From assembly GCF_003491345.1 (NCBI RefSeq), contig NZ_CP025512.1, positions 682,001 through 746,000 on the forward strand: 64,000 nucleotides of DNA, given 5' to 3'. The notes beneath the pieces were generated by a model. The model did no database searches and had not been told where the DNA came from. It saw nothing but the letters and a program-made list of their open reading frames with translations. Positions 16,689 through 25,549 of the stretch are shown in pieces; within the stretch, counting starts at the first letter, position 1; each line of letters opens with the position of its first letter. The DNA is from Neorhizobium sp. SOG26 (GTDB lineage Bacteria > Pseudomonadota > Alphaproteobacteria > Rhizobiales > Rhizobiaceae). A program made the translations under genes and the position numbers.

Positions 16689-17930
16689 TTACTCCGCCGG
16701 CTGGAGTTTCGCCGGTGCCCGATCGATGGGCTTTTCCTTGATCGGCCAGTGCACGATCGCGGCAAACAGCCCAAGCGCCACGCCAAGCCACCAGACCGGA
16801 TCATAGGAGCCGAACCGGTCGTAGAGCGCGCCACCCATCCACACGCCGAGGAAAGAGCCCACCTGGTGCGACAGGAACACCAGTCCGCCAAGGAGGCCAA
16901 GGTGGCGGGTGCCGAACATGATGGCGACAAGCCCGTTCGTTGGCGGCACGGTGGAAAGCCACAGCAGGCCCATGACGATCGCGAAGACCACGACGGAGAA
17001 GGGCGTCTGCGGCAACAGCAGGAAGGCCGTCACGGCAATCGAGCGGCCGATATAGATGTAGGCGAGGAAATAAGGCTTCGAGTAGCGCTGCCCGATTACG
17101 CCGGCACCGAGCGAGCCGATGATGTTGAAGAAGCCGATCAATGCCATGGCGATCACCGCATAACGCGCGTCGATGCCGATATCGCCGAGATAGGCCGGGA
17201 AATGAGCTGTGATGAAGGCGACCTGGAAGCCGCAGACGAAGAAGCCGGAGGTCAGCAGCAGGTAGCTCTGGTGGCTGAAGGCCTCGCGCAGCGCCTGGCC
17301 CATCGTCTGCTGCACCTCGCTCTTCGACTGGGTGCCGGATTGTGAGTTGCCGCGTAGTGGATAGGCAAGCAGCGGCACGAGCAGCATCATGAAGCCCATC
17401 ACGACAAGGCTGTCGGACCAGCCATAGGCGCTGATCAGTGCCTGGCTGAGCGGTGCAAACAGGAACATGCCGGCAGAGCCCGCGGCTGTGCCGATGCCGA
17501 AGGCAAGCGAGCGCTGCTCCGGCGTCACGTTGCGGGCAAAGGCGGAAAGAATGGTGCCGAAGGAACCGGCGCCAACGGCAAGGCCGACCATGACGCCGCC
17601 CGACAGATGCAGGATCGGCACGGAATGCGCCGTCGACATCAGCAGAAGTCCTGCGGCATACAGGACGCCCGAGAAGGTGAGCACGCGGCCAGTGCCGTAT
17701 TTGTCGGCAAGCGCGCCGAAGAACGGCTGGCCGAGACCCCAGGCGAGGTTCTGGATGGCCATGGCGAGACCGAAGGTCGAGCGGTCCCAGCCGGTATCCT
17801 GCAGCATGGGAAGCTGGAAGAAGCCCATGGCCGAACGCGGCCCGAAGGTCAGCATGGCGATCAAGGCGCCGGACATGATGATCAGCCAGGGCATTGAACT
17901 GCGGCTTGCCGGGGATTTGGATATGGGCAT
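16689..17930 (-). CDS. MFS transporter
   Basis: A 413-aa polytopic inner-membrane transporter with about 12 hydrophobic segments, a GALADKYGTGRVL motif A after TM2, and a duplicated half-structure. The overall look (FFGALADKYG, LAVGAGSFGTILSAFARNVTPEQRS, GTAAGSAGMFLFAPLSQ) is that of oxalate:formate/monocarboxylate-type MFS proteins. The substrate cannot be assigned. The start at 17930 follows a perfect GGAGG ribosome-binding site; the reading frame extends 26 codons further upstream without support. It is convergent with recO, with three bases between the stops. Confidence 0.88.
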   Translation of the reverse strand: MPISKSPASRSSMPWLIIMSGALIAMLTFGPRSAMGFFQLPMLQDTGWDRSTFGLAMAIQNLAWGLGQPFFGALADKYGTGRVLTFSGVLYAAGLLLMSTAHSVPILHLSGGVMVGLAVGAGSFGTILSAFARNVTPEQRSLAFGIGTAAGSAGMFLFAPLSQALISAYGWSDSLVVMGFMMLLVPLLAYPLRGNSQSGTQSKSEVQQTMGQALREAFSHQSYLLLTSGFFVCGFQVAFITAHFPAYLGDIGIDARYAVIAMALIGFFNIIGSLGAGVIGQRYSKPYFLAYIYIGRSIAVTAFLLLPQTPFSVVVFAIVMGLLWLSTVPPTNGLVAIMFGTRHLGLLGGLVFLSHQVGSFLGVWMGGALYDRFGSYDPVWWLGVALGLFAAIVHWPIKEKPIDRAPAKLQPAE

Positions 17931-18035
17931 GGGAACCTCCTGATGCGCCCGGATCATACTCCGCCGGCAGCTATCGGGAAAACGACTTTTCCGCAAGCTA
18001 TCCATCACCGCTTTTGATGGAGCGTGTACAACCGA

Positions 18036-18935
18036 TCACGGCGTGCCGGGTGGATCCACCTTGCCATGCGGCTTGCGGCCAAGCCTTGCCTCGCGCCAGA
18101 TCGTGAAGATGCCGGCCGCGATCACAACCGCGCAACCGGCCACCATGTTGAGCGTCATGACCTCGCCAAACAGCATCACTCCGATGATGCAGACGAGCAC
18201 GGTCTGCACGTAGAACATTGGCTGCACGGCAACCGCATCGAGCACGGCATAAGCGCGGATGAGGAGCCAGTGGCCGGACATGCCGGTCATGCACAGCACC
18301 AGCATCCAGAACCAGTCGCCGAAGGTGATATGCGACCAGTAGAAGGGGCCGACCAGCGTCATCGCCGCAGCACCCGCCACACCGGTGTAGAAGAAGGCGG
18401 TGTCGGCACTGTCGCTACGGCTCGCAAGCCGGGTCAGCACCGAATACAGCGCAAACATCACCGTGCCGACGATCGGGATGATGATCTTGGCATCGAAGCT
18501 CGCCTGCAGCGGGTTGATGATCATCAGGATGCCGATGAAGCCGATGCCGATCGCTGTCCAGCGCCGCCAGCCGACCTTTTCGCCGAGGATCGGCACCGAC
18601 AGGCAGGCGACGACAAGCGGTGCGGCGGCAAAGATCGTATGCGTCTGCGCAAGGCCGACGCGCGAAAAGGCAAAGATCGAAATGACGATCTGGGTGGCGA
18701 GCAGCACGCCGCGTGAAATCTGCAGCCACAGCCGGTTTGCACCCGCGGTCTTGCGAATGCCCGCTGACGATTGGCCGGCAAGAAACACCGCAAAGCCCGC
18801 AAAGGCCCAGTAGCGGATCATGGTGATGAAGATCGGCGGATAAGCGGTGCCGAGGTGCTTCGAGATCCCGTCCTGAACTGCGAAAATGGTCACCGCCGTC
18901 AGCGCGAAGAGAAGTCCGGTGGACCGAGGTGTCAT
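18036..18935 (-). CDS. EamA/DMT-family transporter
   Basis: A 299-aa protein with ten predicted transmembrane helices in two EamA repeats of five. The first repeat shows ALTAVTIFAVQDGISKHLG and the second PIVGTVMFALYSVLTRLAS. The extreme C-terminus is cytosolic and basic. The drug/metabolite transporter superfamily covers many exporters; the substrate is unknown. The start MTPRSTG at 18935 was chosen because the upstream extension is rich in Arg/Pro and not membrane-like. It lies about 100 bp upstream of the MFS gene on the same strand. Confidence 0.88.
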   Translation of the reverse strand: MTPRSTGLLFALTAVTIFAVQDGISKHLGTAYPPIFITMIRYWAFAGFAVFLAGQSSAGIRKTAGANRLWLQISRGVLLATQIVISIFAFSRVGLAQTHTIFAAAPLVVACLSVPILGEKVGWRRWTAIGIGFIGILMIINPLQASFDAKIIIPIVGTVMFALYSVLTRLASRSDSADTAFFYTGVAGAAAMTLVGPFYWSHITFGDWFWMLVLCMTGMSGHWLLIRAYAVLDAVAVQPMFYVQTVLVCIIGVMLFGEVMTLNMVAGCAVVIAAGIFTIWREARLGRKPHGKVDPPGTP

Positions 18936-19112
18936 GAGGCAGTCATCTTTCGGGCGCGACCACGGCCATATGGCCGTTGGTCGTGGTGCGGAGGGACTGG
19001 AGGGGCGGTGGATCGCCCGTCCGTTTTGGCTGCAGTGACGTGTTTGCCGCAATCACTGATTCGGAATAGCAGCCATGCGTTTGGCGCTAACATTCTGGCA
19101 CGAGGCTTTGTT

Positions 19113-19961
19113 TCAAGCCCGCTGCTTGATCGGCCACGCCTCGTGGCGGCCGAGAACCGTTACTTCGTCGCCGACCTTGATCAGTCCGGTGGAGCGGGGC
19201 ACGGCGTTCCAGCCGAACAGGACGCCAGGCACGCGCCGGTCTGCCGACATCCGCACGCGTCCCATTGCCGGCATCGGGCTCGGTACATCGCGCGATCCGG
19301 TCACCTGGTCCTGCGTCGTCATGATGCAGCGGGAGCAGGGTTTTACGAACTCCAGGCGGACGCCGGAAATCTCGATCGCCTCCCACTGGTCGTCATCGAA
19401 GGGATCGGGATGGTCGATCACGATATTCGGGCGGAAACGCTCCATGCCGACCGAACCTTCGCCATGTTTTTCCATGTCGGCATTAAGACCAGCCAGCGAG
19501 CCGGTCGTGGTGACGAGTACCTGGTAGCCGTCGGCAAAGGTCACCGGCGTGTCCGGTCCCGCCCATTCCGCGCTCGCCGTCCGCTTGGCCTGCTCATCGA
19601 AGAACACAAGCTGCACCTCGCGCCCGAGCCAGGACGAAAGGGTGGCGTTGGTCTGAGCATCCGCCACCGCCGCATTGACGATGGTCTTCCAAACCTCGAC
19701 ATCGGCGCGCTTGTCGGGCGTCGGGCCTGCGACGCGGAACTCGCCCTTGCCGCTCATGGCAAAACGGAAGCCATCGTCTTCCGGATAGACCTCAAGCTGC
19801 GCCAGCACCGGCATGTCGCGCTGGTTGACGAACATGCCGTTCGGCTCGGCCAGCATCATCCGCCGGTCGCCCGGAATGCCTTCCGGCGCAATCTGCGCCT
19901 GGGTGAGGGAGATCCCGCGTCCGCTCTTCAGGGGGTAAAAGTTCAATTGCGCGACGCGCAT
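19113..19961 (-). CDS. MOSC domain protein (mARC/YcbX-like)
   Basis: A 282-aa protein with an N-terminal MOSC_N beta-barrel (VAQLNFYPLKSGRGI, then GDRRMMLAEPNGMFVNQR) and a C-terminal MOSC domain. The Cys expected to bind the molybdenum cofactor is in VKPCSRCIMTTQDQVTG (first Cys near residue 213). Relatives such as YcbX and mARC reduce N-hydroxylated substrates with a partner ferredoxin. No ferredoxin domain is fused here, so the electron donor is unknown. It starts nine bases after the HD gene upstream, suggesting one operon (DUF2339-HD-MOSC). Confidence 0.9.
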   Translation of the reverse strand: MRVAQLNFYPLKSGRGISLTQAQIAPEGIPGDRRMMLAEPNGMFVNQRDMPVLAQLEVYPEDDGFRFAMSGKGEFRVAGPTPDKRADVEVWKTIVNAAVADAQTNATLSSWLGREVQLVFFDEQAKRTASAEWAGPDTPVTFADGYQVLVTTTGSLAGLNADMEKHGEGSVGMERFRPNIVIDHPDPFDDDQWEAIEISGVRLEFVKPCSRCIMTTQDQVTGSRDVPSPMPAMGRVRMSADRRVPGVLFGWNAVPRSTGLIKVGDEVTVLGRHEAWPIKQRA

Positions 19962-19970
19962 GCCGGTCTC

Positions 19971-20621
19971 CTAGATTTCGTCCATGAACATGTCGCGGAT
20001 CGCCATCAGCCGCTGGTGCCGCTCAGCCGCGAGTGTGCGCCCAGTGGCGGTCTGGAACCCGTCCGCCAGCTTGAAAAGCTTCACCTCGAAATGGTCGATG
20101 GCATAGGACTTGTCGTCCAGCGGTCGCTGCTTTGCAAGCGGATCGATCGGGTCGTAGAGGCTGGACGCCATCCGGCCGGCAATGTAGAAGCAACGCGCCG
20201 CACCCACCATGCCGATCGCATCGAGCCGGTCGGCATCCTGCAGGATCTTCGCTTCCAGCGTTTCCGGCGCGATATTGGCGGAAAAGCTGTGGGTGAGGAT
20301 GGCATGCGCCACCGCCTCCACATCCGCCGTGCTCCAGCCGAGGTCGGTCAGGATCTGCGACGCCTTCTCCGCCGCAAGCCTGGACGCCTGCGACCTGAGC
20401 GGCGAGTTCTTTTCCACCGACACGCAGTCATGCAGCAGCACCGCCGCCGCTAGGATCATCGCGTCCCCGCCTTCCTCCGTCTGGATGCGCATGGCGTTCT
20501 TGAAGACGCGCAGGATATGGGCAATGTCGTGCGAGCCGTCGTCACCCTCGGCGGCAAACGGCATCAGGCGCGCCGCAAGCTCCTCATGCGGTGCAAAGGC
20601 AGAACTGATGGAAGCTGTCAC
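19971..20621 (-). CDS. HD-domain metal-dependent phosphohydrolase
   Basis: A 216-aa protein with HD-superfamily motifs: SHDIAHILRVFKNA (His30, then His33), AAVLLHDC (His-Asp near residue 65), a later HAILTHSFS, and DADRLDAIG. It resembles YpgQ/YedJ-type HD hydrolases, whose substrates are nucleotides or other phosphoesters. The start ATG overlaps the stop of the upstream DUF2339 gene by four bases. The MOSC gene follows after nine bases. Confidence 0.88.
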   Translation of the reverse strand: MTASISSAFAPHEELAARLMPFAAEGDDGSHDIAHILRVFKNAMRIQTEEGGDAMILAAAVLLHDCVSVEKNSPLRSQASRLAAEKASQILTDLGWSTADVEAVAHAILTHSFSANIAPETLEAKILQDADRLDAIGMVGAARCFYIAGRMASSLYDPIDPLAKQRPLDDKSYAIDHFEVKLFKLADGFQTATGRTLAAERHQRLMAIRDMFMDEI

Positions 20622-23326
20622 GCCGTCTTTTCCCCGTTGTCGGCCGGATGGTCGGTCTTCTTCACCAGGATCCGCTGGTAGAACAGCCCTATGCCGATCA
20701 GGACTGCACCAAGCCCGATGAAGGATAGCGCCCGCAGGATGCCTTCGAGGTTTGACATGTCGATCAGGAAGACCTTCGCCACAGCTGTCAGCACCAGCGC
20801 CGCAGATGCCAGCCGCAGGCTCTTTGCATCAAGCCGTGAGCCGAGCACGAGCAGCAGCACGCCGATCAGCAGCCAGACCACCGAATAGGTATAGGTCTCG
20901 CCGGCGAGGAAGCCCTTCCAGTCGGCAATGTTCTCGCCCTGCCAGAAGCGGCGCACCGAAAGCGTCGCCCACAGGAAGCCGAGGATCGCCCCGGCTACCG
21001 CCAGCATCGCCACGTAAGGCTGCGGGCGGCGGTTGCGCGCCTGGTAGGCGACGATCCCATAGGCCAGCGCCGGCAGGAGATAGCCCAGGAACAGCAGGTT
21101 GAAGAACGGCCAAGGGCCGGTGTTTTCGCCGCTGAAGAAGGGGTTCAGCGCAAAGACATGCAGCGACAGCACGTTGAGCGTCGCCACCACGCCGGCCAGC
21201 ATCGAGCCCCAGCGGAAGACCGGGCTCGGCGACTTGAAGTCGAGCATCATCAGCACGCCGGAGAAGCCGACGGTGACCAGCGTATAGATCGACTGTTCGC
21301 CAAGCGTTGGCGTGCGGCTGTCGAGCACGCCGCCATTCATCGCGTGGCGCACCAGCACCGCGACCGTGATCAGCGCAGCAAGCGAGGCAAGGGCCTGCAT
21401 CACGTTGCGGATGCGCACATCCGGCAAGTCCTTCAGCATCCAGGCGGTAACGATCGCAAGCAGCGTCGGGATGCCGTAGCCCGGCAGCAGTGCGTTGAAG
21501 AACGGCGTGGTGCCAAGGCTGCTCGGGCCGATCAGCGTCGGCTCCCAGGCAATGCGGCCGAAAACGATCAGGATCGCGGCCGCCATCATCCAGGGCAGGG
21601 CGGGCCAGGTCTTCACGCGCATCGTCAGCACATAGGCAAAGCCGAGCAGTGCCACCCCAATCGTAGTGGTGATGCCGTTCGTCAGCGTGTGCAGCGCCAG
21701 CGCGAAGCCGGCAAAGGAGCCGGCGACGAGCAGGTTGGCCGGCCAGTCCATGGCGTCAGGCGCATCGTCGGTCCGGCGCGACAGCCATTCGGTGCCGGCG
21801 AGCAGCACCAGCCCGAGCGCCAGTCCATAGAGGCCATGCGTCCAGTCGCGGCCGAGATTGCCGAAGTTGAGGAAGCTGATCGTCGCCAGCGTCACCGGCA
21901 CGGCCGGCATCAGGAAAGCCCATAGCATCGAGAACTCGCGCTCGCGACGGAAGCCTCGCAGGAATGCAAAACCGAGCAAGGTAAAGACACCGCCCAGCAG
22001 CAGGCTGACAGCGATCTCCGGCGTGAAGGTCTTGATCGGTGTTTCCTGGCCGGCGATCGGCGTCGGCGCATAGAAGTCGAGCCAGGTGAGGGCGGTGCCG
22101 GCAACGGCCAGCACTGCCCCGGCGGCCGCAATGATCGCTGCCCATGGCGCATAGACGCGGCTCGCGCCCACTGCGGCCAGCGCGGCGATGACCGCGCCTG
22201 AGGCAAAAAGCATGTCCGCCGTCGGCGCAGCCGGCACGGCCAGCATGGCGAGCGCCGGCAACACCGTCATCAGCGAGAGCGAAAGGATGACATTGAGCGG
22301 CGGGCGCCGCAGCAGGCCCCACCAGCCGGGCCGACCGTCGTCTGCCAGTGCATACGCGTTGCCGGGCCAGAAGAAGCCGGTCCCGGCAATGGTGACGATC
22401 ATTGCGAGCGCCGGCGGCAGCGGGTCGAACGGTTCCACACCGATGACATAAAGCGTCACCCACAGCCCCATGCCGATATTGGCGAGCATCGGCACCACGG
22501 TCCATTCCCGGATGCGCGAGGCGGCGCCGACGGCAAGCCAGGTCAGCGCCAGGAAACCGAAGAGGGCATTGGCATTGGGCTCGTCGGTGGACACCAGCGC
22601 GGGCGTCAGCAGCGAGGCCAGCAGGCCGAGACCCGCCAGCGCCTGCCCATGCAGCAGCGAAAGCCCGATCGTGCCGAAGGAGATCAGCCCGAGGAGCAGG
22701 AAGGCGGTGGCCGGCCCGATGAAGTCGTAGATCGCATGCGCCGCAAAAGTCGCGCCAAGCAGCGTCACGGCGCCGGCAGCGGTGAGCGCGCCTGGCACCA
22801 TGGCATTGTTGAAGCGCTGCGACATCTGCGGCATGGCCCGCCGGCGCAGGATCTCGCCACCGGCGATCAGCACCAGTCCGAAGAGGCAGGCAAGCGTCAG
22901 GCGGGCGGCGGGGCCGAGCAGGCCGGCCTCGATCGAGTAGCGCACGAGGAAGATGCCGCCGAAGGCGAGCGCCACGCCACCAACCCACACCGGCCAGCGG
23001 GCGCCGAGGTAGCTCTCAAGGCTCTCCTTGCGGCGGCCCGCATCGGCTTCTGCAGGTGTCGGCTCCTCGACCGTTTCGACGATCGCCGGCATTTCGGCCA
23101 TGGCGTCCGGCGCGGCCGTGGCAGCCTCCGGTTCTGCGGCGGCATCGGTGCCGATCACCGCTTCCAGAAGCGCTTGATCGGAAGCCTCTGCAGGCGCCAC
23201 CTGGCGGCGTGAAAGCTCCACCTTGACCGCCTGTACCTCCTTCTCCAGCTCGGAAACGCGGGCCGACGTGCGGCGATGCATGCCGACCATCGTGAGCACC
23301 AGAACAAGGAGGAGGATTTCAATCAT
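20618..23326 (-). CDS. DUF2339 large polytopic membrane protein
   Basis: A 902-aa protein with one N-terminal hydrophobic helix and a coiled region (SARVSELEKEVQAVKVELSRR). A disordered acidic Ala/Glu/Pro stretch follows (about residues 60-115), then roughly 25 transmembrane helices to the C-terminus. This is the architecture of DUF2339 proteins, whose function is unknown. The start MIEILLLVL at 23326 is preceded by AGGTGAGC; a TTG ten codons upstream is the alternative. Its size and GC-rich helices resemble those of orthologues I recall in other rhizobia. It is divergent from kaiC across a 204-bp gap. Confidence 0.88.
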   Translation of the reverse strand: MIEILLLVLVLTMVGMHRRTSARVSELEKEVQAVKVELSRRQVAPAEASDQALLEAVIGTDAAAEPEAATAAPDAMAEMPAIVETVEEPTPAEADAGRRKESLESYLGARWPVWVGGVALAFGGIFLVRYSIEAGLLGPAARLTLACLFGLVLIAGGEILRRRAMPQMSQRFNNAMVPGALTAAGAVTLLGATFAAHAIYDFIGPATAFLLLGLISFGTIGLSLLHGQALAGLGLLASLLTPALVSTDEPNANALFGFLALTWLAVGAASRIREWTVVPMLANIGMGLWVTLYVIGVEPFDPLPPALAMIVTIAGTGFFWPGNAYALADDGRPGWWGLLRRPPLNVILSLSLMTVLPALAMLAVPAAPTADMLFASGAVIAALAAVGASRVYAPWAAIIAAAGAVLAVAGTALTWLDFYAPTPIAGQETPIKTFTPEIAVSLLLGGVFTLLGFAFLRGFRREREFSMLWAFLMPAVPVTLATISFLNFGNLGRDWTHGLYGLALGLVLLAGTEWLSRRTDDAPDAMDWPANLLVAGSFAGFALALHTLTNGITTTIGVALLGFAYVLTMRVKTWPALPWMMAAAILIVFGRIAWEPTLIGPSSLGTTPFFNALLPGYGIPTLLAIVTAWMLKDLPDVRIRNVMQALASLAALITVAVLVRHAMNGGVLDSRTPTLGEQSIYTLVTVGFSGVLMMLDFKSPSPVFRWGSMLAGVVATLNVLSLHVFALNPFFSGENTGPWPFFNLLFLGYLLPALAYGIVAYQARNRRPQPYVAMLAVAGAILGFLWATLSVRRFWQGENIADWKGFLAGETYTYSVVWLLIGVLLLVLGSRLDAKSLRLASAALVLTAVAKVFLIDMSNLEGILRALSFIGLGAVLIGIGLFYQRILVKKTDHPADNGEKTA

Positions 23327-23530
23327 CGGCACGCTCACCTGACAGTTTTGTTCCAAGGGTTATACAGTCGGCTTGGGAAAGAAGGGAAGCGCCAACCATT
23401 GCGTGCAAATTCATCAGCAGCCGGTGGAAAGTGTTGTTATTTTCCGTCACTTCTCTATTTCATGGGCAAGCGCTTGGACTTCAATGAATATCCGGTCCAG
23501 GTTGGTGGGACTGGACGGGGGCGGACATAG

Positions 23531-25210
23531 ATGACGGAATCCAAGGGGATCACCAAGTCACCCACGGGAATCGATGGTTTCGACGAGCTGACGCTCGGTG
23601 GCTTGCCCACTGGCAGGCCGGCGCTCGTCTGCGGCTCGGCCGGTTGCGGCAAGACGCTGTTTGCCTCGACCTTTCTTCTGAACGGCGCGCGCCAGTTCGA
23701 TGAGCCGGGCGTTTTCGTCACCTTCGAAGAGCGCCCTGTCGATATCATCAACAATGTCGCGTCCCTCGGCTTCGAGATGGACAAGCTCATCGACGAGGGC
23801 AAGATCTGGATCGAGCATATCGCGGTCGATCCTTCCGAAGTCGCGGAGATTGGCGATTACGATCTCGAGGCGCTGTTCCTGCGGCTGGAACTTGCCATCG
23901 AGCAGGTCGGCGCCAAGCGCATCGTTCTCGATACGATCGAAAGCCTCTTTTCGGCCTTCACCAATCCGGCCATCCTGCGTGCCGAGATCCGGCGCCTGTT
24001 CGACTGGCTGAAGGACCGTGGCATGACCACCGTCATCACCGCAGAACGTGGTGATGGCACGCTGACGCGCCAGGGGCTGGAAGAATACGTCTCTGATTGC
24101 GTCCTGCTGCTCGACCACCGTGTCCACAACCAGGTCTCGACCCGCCGCCTGCGGATCGTCAAGTATCGTGGCACGGCGCACGGCACCAACGAATATCCGT
24201 TCCTCATCGACGAAGATGGCTTCTCCGTCCTGCCAGTCAGCGCGCTCGGCCTCAACCACAAGGTCTATGACGAGCCGATCTCGAGCGGCATCGCGGATCT
24301 CGATGCGATGCTGAGCGGCGGCGGTTTCCATCGCGGCAGCAGCATCCTGCTGAGTGGCGTCGCGGGATCCGGCAAAAGCTCCGTCTCGGCCTGTTTTGCA
24401 AGTGCCGCCTGCGCGCGTGGCGAAAAGGCGCTCTACTTCTCGTTCGAGGAGTCGGCGGCACAGTCGGTCCGCAACATGCGCTCGATCGGCGTCGACCTGC
24501 AGCCATACATGGACAAGGACATGCTGCGTCACATTGCTGCCCGTCCGACCTTCTACAGTCTGGAAATGCACCTGGCCGTCATGTTGCGGGAGGTTCAGCG
24601 TTTCGGGCCGTCGCTGGTGGTCCTCGATCCGATTTCCGCCTTTATCGGCAATGCCGACCAGCTGGAAGTTCAGGCCATGCTGTTGCGGATGGTGGATTTC
24701 CTCAAGTCGAACGGCATTACCGGCGTTTTCTCGCACCTCATGCATTCTCAGGACGGCGCGACTGAAACCGATGTGGGCATGTCTTCGTTGATGGATGCAT
24801 GGATCTTGCTCCTGAACCGCGAGGCAAACGGCGAGTTCAACCGCGAGCTATATCTGCTGAAGGCGCGCGGCATGTCGCACTCCAACCAGGTGCGCGAGTT
24901 CGTGATGAGCGACACGGGCATTACGCTGATCCCGCCTTACCTCGGCGAGGGGCGTGCGCTCACTGGCTCGGCCCGGCGTGCAGAGGAAGCAAAGCTTCGC
25001 CGCGCGGAGTTTGCGCGGCGCGCGGAAGTGGAACGGCTGTCGGAATCGGTCGGAAAACGCAGAAGGCAGGCGCAGGCGCAGATCGAAGCCTTGCAGGCCG
25101 AGATGCAGGCCGACGAGGCGGAACTCAACCGCTTGCGGTTGGGAGAAGAGAATTACCGGGCGCAACTGGAAGCCGACCGCGCTCTCATGGAACAAAGCCG
25201 TCGTGTTTGA
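23531..25210 (+). CDS. kaiC: KaiC-family double-domain ATPase with C-terminal coiled coil
   Basis: A 559-aa protein with two tandem RecA-like domains, the hexameric clock ATPase/autokinase. CI carries Walker A GSAGCGKT (35-42) and the catalytic pair Glu66-Glu67. CII carries Walker A GVAGSGKS (276-283) and Glu306-Glu307. The segment aligning with the phosphorylation loop of Synechococcus KaiC contains Thr413, Ser418 and Ser419 at the positions of Thr426, Ser431 and Thr432, so autophosphorylation is plausible. Residues about 479-559 are Glu/Arg/Ala-rich heptad-like sequence, a coiled coil replacing the KaiA-binding tail. kaiB follows after 15 bp; no kaiA is present. The protein resembles Rhodobacter-type KaiC. 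Confidence 0.93.
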   Translation: MTESKGITKSPTGIDGFDELTLGGLPTGRPALVCGSAGCGKTLFASTFLLNGARQFDEPGVFVTFEERPVDIINNVASLGFEMDKLIDEGKIWIEHIAVDPSEVAEIGDYDLEALFLRLELAIEQVGAKRIVLDTIESLFSAFTNPAILRAEIRRLFDWLKDRGMTTVITAERGDGTLTRQGLEEYVSDCVLLLDHRVHNQVSTRRLRIVKYRGTAHGTNEYPFLIDEDGFSVLPVSALGLNHKVYDEPISSGIADLDAMLSGGGFHRGSSILLSGVAGSGKSSVSACFASAACARGEKALYFSFEESAAQSVRNMRSIGVDLQPYMDKDMLRHIAARPTFYSLEMHLAVMLREVQRFGPSLVVLDPISAFIGNADQLEVQAMLLRMVDFLKSNGITGVFSHLMHSQDGATETDVGMSSLMDAWILLLNREANGEFNRELYLLKARGMSHSNQVREFVMSDTGITLIPPYLGEGRALTGSARRAEEAKLRRAEFARRAEVERLSESVGKRRRQAQAQIEALQAEMQADEAELNRLRLGEENYRAQLEADRALMEQSRRV

Positions 25211-25225
25211 CGGAAGGATTTGACA

Positions 25226-25531
25226 ATGCAGGACGCTACAGAATTCGCCAGCCCGAACGAGCCCTTGAAGCTTGTTCTTTACGTCGCCGGCCAGACGCCG
25301 AAGTCGCTTGCCGCGATCGCCAACCTGCAGCGCATCTGCGACGAAAACGAACCGGGCAAATATGCCGTTGAGGTGATCGACCTGAAGAAGGCGCCACAGC
25401 TTGCCCGCGAGCATAACATCGTGGCTATTCCGACACTGGTACGCCAGCTCCCGACTCCGATCCGCAAGATTATCGGTGACCTGTCCGACCGCGAAAAGGT
25501 TCTGGTGCACCTGAAAGTGGGCGAAGAATAA
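25226..25531 (+). CDS. kaiB: Clock protein KaiB
   Basis: A 101-aa thioredoxin-like protein that binds the KaiC CI ring and promotes the dephosphorylation phase in clock systems. The N-terminal KLVLYVAGQTPKSLAAIANL strand-helix and the C-terminal PTLVRQLPTPIRKIIGDLSD segment are canonical. The latter is the part that switches fold in cyanobacterial KaiB. There is no CxxC, so it is not a redox thioredoxin. The ATG at 25226 has GGAAGGA seven bases upstream. It lies 15 bp after kaiC and 18 bp before the kinase gene, so all three are almost certainly co-transcribed. Confidence 0.95.
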   Translation: MQDATEFASPNEPLKLVLYVAGQTPKSLAAIANLQRICDENEPGKYAVEVIDLKKAPQLAREHNIVAIPTLVRQLPTPIRKIIGDLSDREKVLVHLKVGEE

Positions 25532-25549
25532 GGATCTGGAGTGATAGGC

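Noticed and set aside
18771..20453. Plus-strand open frame of about 560 codons
   Set aside because: It overlaps the real DMT, MOSC and HD genes on the opposite strand, is rich in Arg/His, and has no domain features.
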